This document shows positions 46,225-54,070 of a stretch of DNA of 64,000 nt, one piece after another. A program made the translations under genes and the position numbers. The notes beneath the pieces were generated by a model that was not told where the DNA came from, ran no database searches, and saw only the letters and a program-made list of their open reading frames with translations. Location of the stretch: assembly GCF_003725545.1 (NCBI RefSeq), contig NZ_RJLN01000002.1, positions 62,001-126,000 on the forward strand. The letters run 5' to 3'. This DNA is from Micromonospora solifontis. GTDB lineage: Bacteria > Actinomycetota > Actinomycetes > Mycobacteriales > Micromonosporaceae. Positions within the stretch are counted from its first letter, which is position 1. Every line of letters starts with the position of its first letter.

Positions 46225-46230
46225 CATAAT
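46225..46230 (+). promoter_or_regulatory. Candidate -10 (CATAAT) of the HTH regulator gene
   Basis: CATAAT ends six bases before the ATG at 46237 and there is no Shine-Dalgarno, which suggests a leaderless message. Confidence 0.5.
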
Positions 46231-46236
46231 CAGCCG

Positions 46237-47088
46237 ATGGTCAACCCGACGATCCAGCGACGGCGACTCGGGCTCGCTCTCAAGCGCGCCCGCGAGAGCG
46301 CCGGCAAGACCCAGGACGAAGCCGCCGCCGTCATCGATGCCGCAGCTAGCAAGATCAGCCGTCTTGAGCTGGGACAGTCGGGGATCAAGCTGACCGACCT
46401 GAATCTGCTACTCGATCTGTACGGCGTCAGGGGCGAAGAGGCGGAACCGCTGCGCGAACTCGCCCGCGCCGGACGGCAACGCGGCCGATGGAGCACGTAC
46501 CGCAATGCGGTGCCCGACTGGTTCCGCCAGTACCTCGACCTGGAGGGCGATGCGTCCGAGATCCGTTGGTACCAGCCGGAGGTGATCCCCGGCATCCTCC
46601 AGATCGAGCCATACATCCGCGCGATGAACACCACTGCGCATCCCCGGCCCACCGCCGAGGACGTGGACCGACAGGTTGCCGTCCGCCTGGAACGGCAAGC
46701 GATCCTGCAACAGGACGGCGGGCCGGACTTGAGCTTCATCCTCAGCGAATCGGCGCTGCGACGAAACATCGGCGACGCAGCGACCATGCGCGGCCAACTG
46801 GTGCACCTTGCTGAGATCGGCAGGCAGCCGAACGTCACCATCCAGGTCTTCCCATTCGACGCCCAGACCTACGAGACGGCGTCCTTCAACTTCATCATCC
46901 TGCGGTTCGGCGACGACGCAGCCTCCGACGTCATCTACGTCGAGACGTTCACCGACGCCGATTATCTTGACCGGCCGGACGCGGTGCGGGCCTACACTCG
47001 GCTGTGGGACCGACTTCGGGCAGCCGCTCTGGGGCCGGTAGAGTCGCGCAAGCTCATCCAGCGGATGGCGGACGACATGAAGCGGTGA
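46237..47088 (+). CDS. XRE-family regulator with DUF5753 domain
   Basis: 283 residues. HTH_3 domain at about 9-65 (LGLALKRARESAGKTQDEAAAVIDAAASKISRLE in two helix parts: TQDEAAAVI and ASKISRLELGQSG). From about residue 90 the DUF5753 domain: WYQPEVIPGILQIEPYIRAM, then FILSESALRRNIG, VTIQVFPFDAQTYETASFNF and YVETFTDADYLDRPDAV. These proteins pair with DUF397 proteins across Streptomyces and relatives, including developmental and toxin-antitoxin-like pairs. ATG 46237 appears leaderless. Divergent from the three-gene cassette. Confidence 0.93.
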   Translation: MVNPTIQRRRLGLALKRARESAGKTQDEAAAVIDAAASKISRLELGQSGIKLTDLNLLLDLYGVRGEEAEPLRELARAGRQRGRWSTYRNAVPDWFRQYLDLEGDASEIRWYQPEVIPGILQIEPYIRAMNTTAHPRPTAEDVDRQVAVRLERQAILQQDGGPDLSFILSESALRRNIGDAATMRGQLVHLAEIGRQPNVTIQVFPFDAQTYETASFNFIILRFGDDAASDVIYVETFTDADYLDRPDAVRAYTRLWDRLRAAALGPVESRKLIQRMADDMKR

Positions 47089-47300
47089 CAGACCTGGGGG
47101 TGGTCATGGAGACCTCGGATCGCCTGGTCTGGCGTAAGTCCAGCCGCAGCGACAATAACGGCGGCGCGTGCGTCGAGATGGCCACTGTGAACGAGGGCGT
47201 CCTGATCCGCGACAGCAAAGATCCGGAAGGACCGGTTCTCCGCTTCGGACGCCAGCACTGGCAGGCATTTCTCACGAGGTTTGCTGAACAGTCCAGGTAA
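47085..47300 (+). CDS. DUF397 protein
   Basis: 71 residues from GTG 47085, or 64 from ATG 47106. The DUF397 signature is complete: LVWRKSSRSDNNGGACVEMA, then GVLIRDSKDPEGPVLRF and HWQAFLTRF. The GTGA overlap with the regulator stop favours GTG 47085. DUF397 proteins are usually the regulated partner or ligand of the upstream HTH-DUF5753 protein; some are growth-inhibitory when expressed alone. Here both face the small cysteine-protein trio. Confidence 0.9.
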   Translation: MTDLGVVMETSDRLVWRKSSRSDNNGGACVEMATVNEGVLIRDSKDPEGPVLRFGRQHWQAFLTRFAEQSR

Positions 47301-47507
47301 GCGTGTTCACCCGCCCGCAAGGTCGAGGGCAACGCTGACCGGCACGGGCGGCTGAGTCGTTCACGACATCAAGTTCGTAGCCTCTGCGTACCGCGTCGGC
47401 TGATCCCGTACCGGGGACGCCTGAGTCGTTTCTGACGTCAGCTCGACAGGCGGCGAAACACCCCACCCTCCCGCCAGCGTGCCGGCGTGCGGCGGGCCGG
47501 GCCGTCG

Positions 47508-47566
47508 CCGGTTCGCCGAAATGGCGGTGTCGAGGGCACGGGGATACCGCCACCTCGGCGAACCGG
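47508..47566. repeat. Long imperfect hairpin, possible RNA structure or second terminator
   Basis: Outer stem CCGGTTCGCCGA (47508-47519) pairs perfectly with 47555-47566; after a two-base bulge pair on each side TGGCGGT (47522-47528) pairs with 47546-47552; loop of 17 bases. Nineteen base pairs in total. Confidence 0.6.
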
Positions 47567-47581
47567 AGGCATGAACGCCGC

Positions 47582-47611
47582 GAGCGCGGCAGGGGATCCC
47601 CTGCCGCGCTC
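47582..47611 (-). terminator. Perfect 30-bp palindrome, probable nrdJ terminator
   Basis: GAGCGCGGCAGGG (47582 on) mirrored through a central GATC to CCCTGCCGCGCTC (47611). Located 16 bases beyond the nrdJ stop codon. Confidence 0.75.
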
Positions 47612-47627
47612 ACGGAACGGACCAGCG

Positions 47628-50486
47628 TCAGCTGCAGCCGCTGGTGGAGCCGCAGCCCTCGCAGACGTAGCAGCTGCCGGCGGGCCGCATCTTCGTACCG
47701 CAGGTGAAGCAGAGCGGCGCGTCGGCGGCCTTGCCGATCACGGCCTCCAGCAGCTCGGTGCTGGAGCCGACCGACGGCGCCGGCTTCACGGCGGCCACGT
47801 CGGCCATCTCCTGCGCCGGCTGGGCGACCGCGGCCTTCGGCTCCGCCGGCGTCTCGACCGGGGCGGAGGCGGCCATCGCGGTGAGGTCCGCACCGTTCGC
47901 CTCCGCCTCCGCCTCGGCCTGGAGCTGGGCGGCCCGCTCCTTGGCGGTGAAGATGCCCAGCTCCGCGCGGCGCTCGTACGGCAGGAAGTCCAGGGCCAGG
48001 CGACGGAAGATGTAGTCCATCACCGAGGCCGCCATCCGCACGTCCGGGTCGTCGGTCATGCCGGCCGGCTCGAAGCGCATGTTGGTGAACTTGCTGACGT
48101 ACGTCTCCAGCGGGACGCCGTACTGGAGACCGATGGAGATGGCCACCGAGAAGGCGTCCATCACGCCGGCCAGGGTCGAGCCCTGCTTCGACATCTTGAG
48201 GAAGACCTCGCCCAGGCCGTCGTCCGGGTACGACGAGGCGGTGAGGTAGCCCTCGGCGCCGCCGACCGAGAAGGAGATGGTCTGCGACGGCCGCTTCTTC
48301 GGCAGCCGCTTGCGCACCGGCCGGTACTCGACGACCTTCTCCACGACCTTCTCGACCTCGGCGGCCGGCGCCGGCTCCGCGGCCTTGTTCTTCTTGGCGG
48401 CCGACAGGGGCTGGCCCACCTTGCAGTTGTCCCGGTAGATCGCCAGCGCCTTCAGGCCGAGCTTCCAGCCCTCGAAGTAGATCTTCTCGACGTCCTCGAC
48501 GGTCGCCTGCTCCGGCATGTTCACCGTCTTGGAGATGGCGCCGGAGATGAACGGCTGGACGGCCGCCATCATCCGCACGTGACCCATCGGCGCGATCGAC
48601 CGCTCGCCCATGGCGCAGTCGAAGACCGGATAGTGCTCCGGCTTCAGGCCGGGGGCGTCCACCACGTGGCCGTGGTCGGCGATGTGCTCGACGATCGCCT
48701 CGACCTGCTCCTCGGGGTAACCGAGGCTGCGCAGGGCGCGCGGCACGGTCTGGTTGACGATCTGCATCGAGCCGCCGCCGACCAGCTTCTTGAACTTGAC
48801 CAGGGCCAGGTCCGGCTCGACACCGGTGGTGTCGCAGTCCATCATCAGGCCGATGGTGCCGGTCGGGGCCAGCACGCTGGCCTGCGAGTTCCGCCAGCCG
48901 TTCTTGTCACCGACCTTGTTGCCCAGGGTCCACTGCTTCGTCGCCTCGCGCTGGACGGCGGTGGCCACGGTGCCGGTCGGCTTGATGGCGTCGTTGGCGG
49001 CGGCGTGCTTCCGCATGACCCGCTTGTGCGCCTCGGCGTTGCGGGCGTAGCCGTCGTACGCGCCGACGATGCCGGCCAGCTCGGCCGAGCGGCGGTACGC
49101 CGTGCCGGTCATCAGCGAGGTGATCGCCGCGGCGACCTCCCGCCCCTGCTCCGAGTCGTACGGCAGGCCGGAGGCCATCAGCAGCGCGCCGAGGTTGGCG
49201 TACCCGATGCCGAGCTGCCGGTAGGCGCGGGTGGTCGCACCGATCTTCTCGGTCGGGAAGTCGGCGAAGCAGATCGAGATGTCCATCGCGGTGATGACGA
49301 ACTCGACCGACTTGACGAACTTCTCCACCTCGAAGGTGCCGTCGGCGCGCATGAACTTCATCAGGTTCAGCGAGGCCAGGTTGCACGAGGAGTTGTCCAG
49401 GTGCAGGTACTCCGAGCACGGGTTCGACGCGGTGATCCGCCCGGTCTCCGGGCAGGTGTGCCAGTCGTTGATGGTGTCGTCGTACTGCAGGCCGGGGTCG
49501 GCGCACTCCCAGGCCGCCTGAGCGATGGTGCGGAACAGCTTCTTCGCGTCGATCGTCTCGATGGTCTGCCCGTCGAGCCGGCCGCGCAGGTCGAAACCGC
49601 CGCCGTTCTCCACCGCGGTCATGAACTCGTCGGAGACCCGGACCGAGTTGTTGGCGTTCTGGTACTGCACGCTGACGATGTCGGCGCCGCCCAGGTCCAT
49701 GTCGAAGCCGGCGTCCCGCAGCGCGCGGATCTTGTCCTCCTCGCGCGCCTTCGTCGCCACGAACTCCTCGATGTCCGGGTGGTCGACGTCGAGGATGACC
49801 ATCTTGGCCGCCCGCCGGGTGGCGCCACCGGACTTGATGGTGCCGGCCGAGGCGTCCGCGCCGCGCATGAAGCTCACCGGGCCGGAGGCGGTGCCGCCGG
49901 AGGAGAGCAGCTCCTTCGAGGAGCGGATGCGGGAGAGGTTGACGCCGGCGCCCGAGCCGCCCTGGAAGATCCGCCCCTCCTCCTTGTACCAGTCGAGGAT
50001 GGAGTCCATCGAGTCGTCGACGGACAGGATGAAGCAGGCGCTGACCTGCTGCGGCGACGGCGTGCCGACGTTGAACCAGACCGGCGAGTTGAAGCTGAAC
50101 ACCTGGTGCAGCAGCATCCAGGTCAGCTCGTGCGCGAACACCTCGGCGTCGGCCGGGGACGCGAAGTAGCCGTACTCCTCACCGGCGGTGCGGTAGGTGT
50201 CGACCACCCGGTCGATGAGCTGCTTGAGCGACCACTCCCGCTGCGGGGTCCCCACCGCGCCCCGGAAGTACTTGGTGGTCACGATGTTGGCCGCGTTGAC
50301 GGACCAGGACTCGGGGAACTCCACCCCGCGCTGCTCGAAGTTGATCGAGCCGTCCCGCCAGTTCGTCATCACGACGTCGCGGCGCTCCCAGGTGACCTCG
50401 TCGTAGGGATGCACCCCCTCGGTCGTCCAGACGCGCTCGATCTTCAGCCCCGCCCCGGCCTTGTTCCGTGACTTGCTGGTCGTCAC
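47628..50486 (-). CDS. nrdJ: Vitamin B12-dependent ribonucleotide reductase, class II
   Basis: 952 residues. Reduces ribonucleotides to deoxyribonucleotides using adenosylcobalamin, oxygen-independent. Visible: FSFNSPVWFNVG, first redox Cys in VSACFILSVDD, specificity-site EEGRIFQGGSGAGVN region, catalytic NPCSEYLHLDNSSCNLASLN with the thiyl-radical Cys, and the C-terminal reducing or zinc cysteines CFTCGTKMRPAGSC and CEGCGSTSGCS. The length near 950 matches Streptomyces NrdJ. GTG 50486 follows GGGGGGCGAGG. Transcribed after nrdR (66-base gap), so NrdR controls it; no cobalamin riboswitch seen. Confidence 0.97.
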   Translation of the reverse strand: MTTSKSRNKAGAGLKIERVWTTEGVHPYDEVTWERRDVVMTNWRDGSINFEQRGVEFPESWSVNAANIVTTKYFRGAVGTPQREWSLKQLIDRVVDTYRTAGEEYGYFASPADAEVFAHELTWMLLHQVFSFNSPVWFNVGTPSPQQVSACFILSVDDSMDSILDWYKEEGRIFQGGSGAGVNLSRIRSSKELLSSGGTASGPVSFMRGADASAGTIKSGGATRRAAKMVILDVDHPDIEEFVATKAREEDKIRALRDAGFDMDLGGADIVSVQYQNANNSVRVSDEFMTAVENGGGFDLRGRLDGQTIETIDAKKLFRTIAQAAWECADPGLQYDDTINDWHTCPETGRITASNPCSEYLHLDNSSCNLASLNLMKFMRADGTFEVEKFVKSVEFVITAMDISICFADFPTEKIGATTRAYRQLGIGYANLGALLMASGLPYDSEQGREVAAAITSLMTGTAYRRSAELAGIVGAYDGYARNAEAHKRVMRKHAAANDAIKPTGTVATAVQREATKQWTLGNKVGDKNGWRNSQASVLAPTGTIGLMMDCDTTGVEPDLALVKFKKLVGGGSMQIVNQTVPRALRSLGYPEEQVEAIVEHIADHGHVVDAPGLKPEHYPVFDCAMGERSIAPMGHVRMMAAVQPFISGAISKTVNMPEQATVEDVEKIYFEGWKLGLKALAIYRDNCKVGQPLSAAKKNKAAEPAPAAEVEKVVEKVVEYRPVRKRLPKKRPSQTISFSVGGAEGYLTASSYPDDGLGEVFLKMSKQGSTLAGVMDAFSVAISIGLQYGVPLETYVSKFTNMRFEPAGMTDDPDVRMAASVMDYIFRRLALDFLPYERRAELGIFTAKERAAQLQAEAEAEANGADLTAMAASAPVETPAEPKAAVAQPAQEMADVAAVKPAPSVGSSTELLEAVIGKAADAPLCFTCGTKMRPAGSCYVCEGCGSTSGCS

Positions 50487-50552
50487 GCCCTCGCCCCCCT
50501 CGTCGGCGCGGTCACCCACCGCGCCTCGTCAACTGTCAGAAATCTGAAAAAC

Positions 50553-51053
50553 TCAACTGGTCGCGCCGGCGACCTCGGCCGCCTCGGCGCCGGCGCCCTC
50601 CCGGGCGCGTGCGGCGGCCCGCAGCGTCTCGATCTCGCGCTCGAAGTCGGCGAGCGAGTCGAAGGACCGGTAGACGCTGGCGAAGCGCAGGTAGGCCACC
50701 TCGTCCAGGTCGCGCAGCGGCCCGAGGATGGCCAGCCCGACCTCGTGGCTGGGGATCTCGGCGGCCCCCTTGGCGCGTACGGTCTCCTCGACCTTCTGCG
50801 CCAGCAGCGCGATCGAGTCGTCGTCGACCGGCCGGCCCTGGCACGCCTTGCGCACCCCGCCGATGATCTTCGTACGGCTGAACGGCTCGGTGACCCCGCT
50901 GCGCTTGACCACCGCGAGCACCGCCTCCTCGACGGTGGTGAACCGCTTGCCGCACTCCGGGCAGGACCGCCGCCGCCGGATGAGCTGGCCGTCGTCGGCC
51001 TCCCGCGAGTCGACCACCCGGGAGTCGGCGTGCCGGCAGTACGGACACCGCAT
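50553..51053 (-). CDS. nrdR: Ribonucleotide reductase repressor NrdR
   Basis: 166 residues. N-terminal zinc ribbon [16 protein letters not shown]...[10 protein letters not shown] (two CxxC pairs) and an ATP-cone (about 46-136: [17 protein letters not shown] ... [28 protein letters not shown] in two parts). It senses ATP/dATP and represses RNR genes through NrdR boxes. ATG 51053 has AAGGAGGAAAGG upstream. First gene of nrdR-nrdJ; candidate NrdR boxes overlap the promoter at 51210-51257. Confidence 0.96.
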   Translation of the reverse strand: MRCPYCRHADSRVVDSREADDGQLIRRRRSCPECGKRFTTVEEAVLAVVKRSGVTEPFSRTKIIGGVRKACQGRPVDDDSIALLAQKVEETVRAKGAAEIPSHEVGLAILGPLRDLDEVAYLRFASVYRSFDSLADFEREIETLRAAARAREGAGAEAAEVAGATS

Positions 51054-51209
51054 CGCCTTTCCTCCTTCATCGACCGCGGGCACACCGACCGGCTCCCGGG
51101 CACACGTCACCGCGACGGAGCCATCCCTCGATGACTGACGCCGGCTGGACGGGTACGGGAGTGCGTTCGGTAGTTGAACCCAACCTGTGGGCGACTTACG
51201 CCCGTGTGA

Positions 51210-51257
51210 CTACTACATCTAGGGGTTGACCGTATGCCGTCCCACTAGCGCGGTCAA
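51210..51257 (-). promoter_or_regulatory. nrdR-nrdJ promoter with tandem NrdR-box candidates
   Basis: On the minus strand TTGACC (51252-51257) and TACGGT (51229-51234) are 17 bases apart, a good -35/-10 pair. Two NrdR-box-like sequences start at 51210 (ACTACATCTAGGGG, about 10 of 16 consensus positions) and 51242 (CCACTAG half), 32 bases apart, three helical turns, overlapping the start site and -35 respectively. Confidence 0.6.
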
Positions 51258-51368
51258 GTTCAACGGCGTGTCCGGCGAGTCGTCAGCATCACTCACCCAA
51301 CGGGCGGTCCGTCCGGCGGTCACGCGACACGCCGATAGAACATCCGTACGAGGGCGACGTACCATTTA

Positions 51369-51385
51369 TCAGAACAGGCGTTCGG
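51369..51385 (+). promoter_or_regulatory. LexA box (SOS operator) of lexA
   Basis: GAAC-AGGC-GTTC (51372-51383), flanked as AGAACAGGCGTTCG, matches the actinobacterial SOS box CGAACRNRYGTTYG at nearly all positions. It sits about 185 bases before the lexA GTG, just downstream of TACCAT, a possible -10 (51359-51364). Confidence 0.75.
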
Positions 51386-51568
51386 AAATCCAGGATTTTG
51401 CCGCGACACGCCGACAACACGTCGTACAGATGTTTGAAAATGGCCGATCTCACCTATACGGTCAACAACGACCGGATGCGGCGTGTCGCGTCGGAGCGGT
51501 CGACAGCACCACCTGAGCACGCACCACGAGCCGACGAGGCACCCCAGCGCCGACCAGGGAGGACGGAC

Positions 51569-52351
51569 GTGACCGAGGACCGGGCCAGCCGGCAGAAGAA
51601 CCCGCAGCCGATCGACGGGGCGGGTCCGCCGGCGACCCGTCGACCCCGCACCGCGCGCAGCCGGGCGGCCCAGCCCGCCGTACGCCCGGTCACGCCGGTG
51701 GTCAGCAGCTTCCCGGATCCCACCACGGTCGACCTGACGGCCCGGCAGCGCCGGATCCTGGAGTTCATCCGCACCTGGGTGGAGCGCCACGGCTACCCGC
51801 CGAGCGTGCGCGAGATCGGCGAGGCGGTCGGCCTGGTCTCCCCGTCCAGCGTCGCCTACCAGCTCAAGGAGCTGGAGAAGAAGGGCTTCCTGCGGCGCGA
51901 CCCGAACCGGCCGCGCGCCGTGGACGTCCGCGCCCCGGGCGACGCCGACGACGAGGCGGCCCGCGCCCAGCGGCCCGCCCCCGCGTACGTGCCGATGCTC
52001 GGCCGGATCGCCGCCGGTGGCCCGATCCTCGCCGAGCAGGCGGTGGAGGACATCTTCCCACTCCCCCGCGAGCTGGTCGGCGAGGGCGAGGTCTTCATGC
52101 TCCAGGTCAAGGGCGACTCGATGCTGGACGCGGCGATCTGCGACGGCGACTGGGTGGTCGTCCGGCAGCAGCCCAACGCCGAGGTCGGTGACATCGTGGC
52201 CGCCATGCTCGACGGCGAGGCGACCGTGAAGACCTACCGCCGGCGCGACGGGCACGTCTGGCTGATGCCGCAGAACCCGGCCTTCGACCCGATTCCGGGC
52301 GACGACGCCACCATCATGGGTCGTGTGGTGGCCGTGCTGCGCCGGATCTGA
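51569..52351 (+). CDS. lexA: SOS regulator LexA
   Basis: 260 residues. N-terminal winged helix ([28 protein letters not shown], about residues 57-84, in two parts), autocleavage site Ala149-Gly150 (IAAGGP), catalytic Ser184 ([10 protein letters not shown]) and Lys221 (ATVKTY). RecA-stimulated self-cleavage induces DNA repair genes. The first 50 residues are a Pro/Arg-rich extension typical of actinobacterial LexA. GTG 51569 has GGGAGGAC. Autorepressed through the box at 51369-51385. The usual adjacent LysM-type cell-division inhibitor is not found in the 515-base gap to nrdR. Confidence 0.97.
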   Translation: MTEDRASRQKNPQPIDGAGPPATRRPRTARSRAAQPAVRPVTPVVSSFPDPTTVDLTARQRRILEFIRTWVERHGYPPSVREIGEAVGLVSPSSVAYQLKELEKKGFLRRDPNRPRAVDVRAPGDADDEAARAQRPAPAYVPMLGRIAAGGPILAEQAVEDIFPLPRELVGEGEVFMLQVKGDSMLDAAICDGDWVVVRQQPNAEVGDIVAAMLDGEATVKTYRRRDGHVWLMPQNPAFDPIPGDDATIMGRVVAVLRRI

Positions 52352-52363
52352 CCAGCGACGCGC

Positions 52364-52399
52364 GCGACGGGTGACAGCCCCCACCGGGTCACCCGTCGC
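52364..52399. terminator. Hairpin terminator of lexA
   Basis: A 12-bp perfect stem (GCGACGGGTGAC, 52364-52375, with 52388-52399) and a 12-base loop, between convergent lexA and the next gene. Confidence 0.7.
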
Positions 52400-52403
52400 C
52401 TCG

Positions 52404-54020
52404 TCAGTAGCGGTCGCCCCGGTACTCCCGGCCACCGGACACCGGCCCGTACTGGCCCCGGTCGTCGTAGCCGCCCCGGTCGTCGTAGCCGTCGCCCCGC
52501 CGGCCGCGCGGGTCGCCGTGGCCCGGCTCCCGGCGCGGCGGCTCGGCCCGACCACCGCCGCCGTAGCCACCACCCGGACGGGCGCCGCCGTAGCCGCCAC
52601 CACCCGGCTGGCCGCCGCGATAGCCGCCACCCTGGGAGGCTCCGCCGTAGACGCCGCCCGCCGGGCGGCCACCGCCGCCCGGCTGGCCGCCGTAGACACC
52701 GCTGCCGCGTCCGCCGTCCTGCGGACGGCCACCGCCGTACACGCCGCCCGCCGCCGGGCGGCCGGGCGCGCCGTTCGCCGACGCGCCGCCGTAGACCCCG
52801 CCACCGCCGTAGACGCCGCCGCGCGGGCCGCCGACGTCGGGCCGGTCGCCGCTCGGGAAGCCGCCGTGCGCCGGGAACTCGTCGTCGGGGCCGGCCGGTT
52901 CGGCCGGGGTCGGCTTGCGGCGGGACCGCATGATCCCGAAGATGCCGGCGCCGACCATCAGCGCGCCGATCACACCCACCGCGGCGATCAGGTACGTGAT
53001 CTGGTCGAGCGAGAGCCGGTCGAACCACGACTTCTCGGCGGCCGGTTTCGCCGCCGACGCCCCGCCGTTCGGCAGCGCCTCCACGCCCTTGGTCGACGGG
53101 ACGTAGCTGAGGATCTCCACCGGTTCGGTGTCGTCCAGCAGGCCGACGTCGGAGACCGTGACGAAGCTCTTGCCGTCCGGGGTGTACGAGATCGCCTCGC
53201 CGAACGTGTCGGCGAGCGGGGTCACCCGCGGCGTGCCCTTGAGCGCCCCGACGATGTCGCCGTTCGTCACGTCGTACTCGAAGGCGTCGGCGTAGGTGCG
53301 CAGGACGACCTTGCTGCCGTCCGGCGAGCGGGCCGCGCCGGTGATCGTCATCCGGCCCGGCGCGCCCAGCTTGTTGTCGGTGTTCGTCTTCGGGACGGTG
53401 ACCTCGCCGACCTTCTCCATCGGCACCGGCGGGGTGTCACCCGACTTCAGCGGGCCCGAGGGCTTGAAGATCTCCGCCTTGCCGGACGGGTCCTTGGTGA
53501 TGATCAGCGGCAGGTCGTCGTCCCCGACCAGCAGCGCCTCGGCGTCGTGCGGCTTCTTCTCCGGGTACGACAGCCGGTGCAGCACCGGCTTCTTCTTGCC
53601 GGTCACCGGCATGGTCCAGACGGCGATCCGCTCGCGGCGGGTCTTGCTGGTGGCGTTGTCCCCGATGTCGGCGATCCAGAGCGTCTGCTTGTCCGGCCCG
53701 AGCGCCAGGTCCTCGGTGTCGTACGGGCCGGCCCCCGAGTAGGAGACCGGCTCCTTCGCGATGCCGCACTTGGTGTCGAGGAAGAAGACCTTCTTGTGGT
53801 CGGGGTCGTCGCTGCTGTCGTTGATCACGACGTACCCGGTGCTGGTGGCGACCAGCCCGGACAGCTCGCGCAGCCGCTTGTCTTCGACGGTGCACTTCTT
53901 CTTGGGAGCCGCGACCAGCACGGGGGCCGCGGCGGGAGCCGCCACGGCGAGCCCGGCGGGGGCCACGACCGCGCCGATCAGGCCGAGCGCGATCGTGACC
54001 GAGGAGACAGCGTGCCGCAT
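52404..54020 (-). CDS. Membrane beta-propeller-like protein with Gly/Tyr-rich cytoplasmic tail
   Basis: 538 residues. Signal peptide (MRHAVSSVTIALGLIGAVVAPAGLAVA), then an extracellular domain of about 300 residues with repeated beta blades (TLWIADIGDNATSKTRRERI, SFVTVSDVGLLDD), a transmembrane helix at about 338-360 (TYLIAAVGVIGALMVGAGIFGI) followed by RSRRK, then a 178-residue tail of GGVYGG and GGYGGA repeats with Arg and Asp. The signal plus stop-transfer predicts the tail is cytoplasmic. Low-complexity Gly/Tyr/Arg tails often self-associate, but function is unknown. ATG 54020 begins the signal peptide. Convergent with lexA. Confidence 0.85.
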   Translation of the reverse strand: MRHAVSSVTIALGLIGAVVAPAGLAVAAPAAAPVLVAAPKKKCTVEDKRLRELSGLVATSTGYVVINDSSDDPDHKKVFFLDTKCGIAKEPVSYSGAGPYDTEDLALGPDKQTLWIADIGDNATSKTRRERIAVWTMPVTGKKKPVLHRLSYPEKKPHDAEALLVGDDDLPLIITKDPSGKAEIFKPSGPLKSGDTPPVPMEKVGEVTVPKTNTDNKLGAPGRMTITGAARSPDGSKVVLRTYADAFEYDVTNGDIVGALKGTPRVTPLADTFGEAISYTPDGKSFVTVSDVGLLDDTEPVEILSYVPSTKGVEALPNGGASAAKPAAEKSWFDRLSLDQITYLIAAVGVIGALMVGAGIFGIMRSRRKPTPAEPAGPDDEFPAHGGFPSGDRPDVGGPRGGVYGGGGVYGGASANGAPGRPAAGGVYGGGRPQDGGRGSGVYGGQPGGGGRPAGGVYGGASQGGGYRGGQPGGGGYGGARPGGGYGGGGRAEPPRREPGHGDPRGRRGDGYDDRGGYDDRGQYGPVSGGREYRGDRY

Positions 54021-54070
54021 GGCGCCAAGTGTCGCACGGCTCGGGTTTCGGGCGGGTGACGCCGGACGGC

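Larger units (their letters stand above)
47301..47627. other. Intergenic region with two large hairpins
   Basis: No gene seen over 327 bases. Two direct CTGAGTCGTT motifs (near 47352 and 47420), one joined to TGACGTCA, a 59-base imperfect hairpin (47508-47566) and a perfect 30-bp palindrome (47582-47611) which is probably the nrdJ terminator. The region is convergent between DUF397 and nrdJ. Confidence 0.6.

Noticed and set aside
50487-50552. Cobalamin riboswitch before nrdJ
   Set aside because: The nrdR-nrdJ gap is only 66 bases and has no B12-box-like sequence; the gene is cotranscribed with nrdR.
51226-51516. Small ORF between nrdR and lexA
   Set aside because: It overlaps the promoter, NrdR boxes and LexA box, has no ribosome-binding site and no family resemblance.
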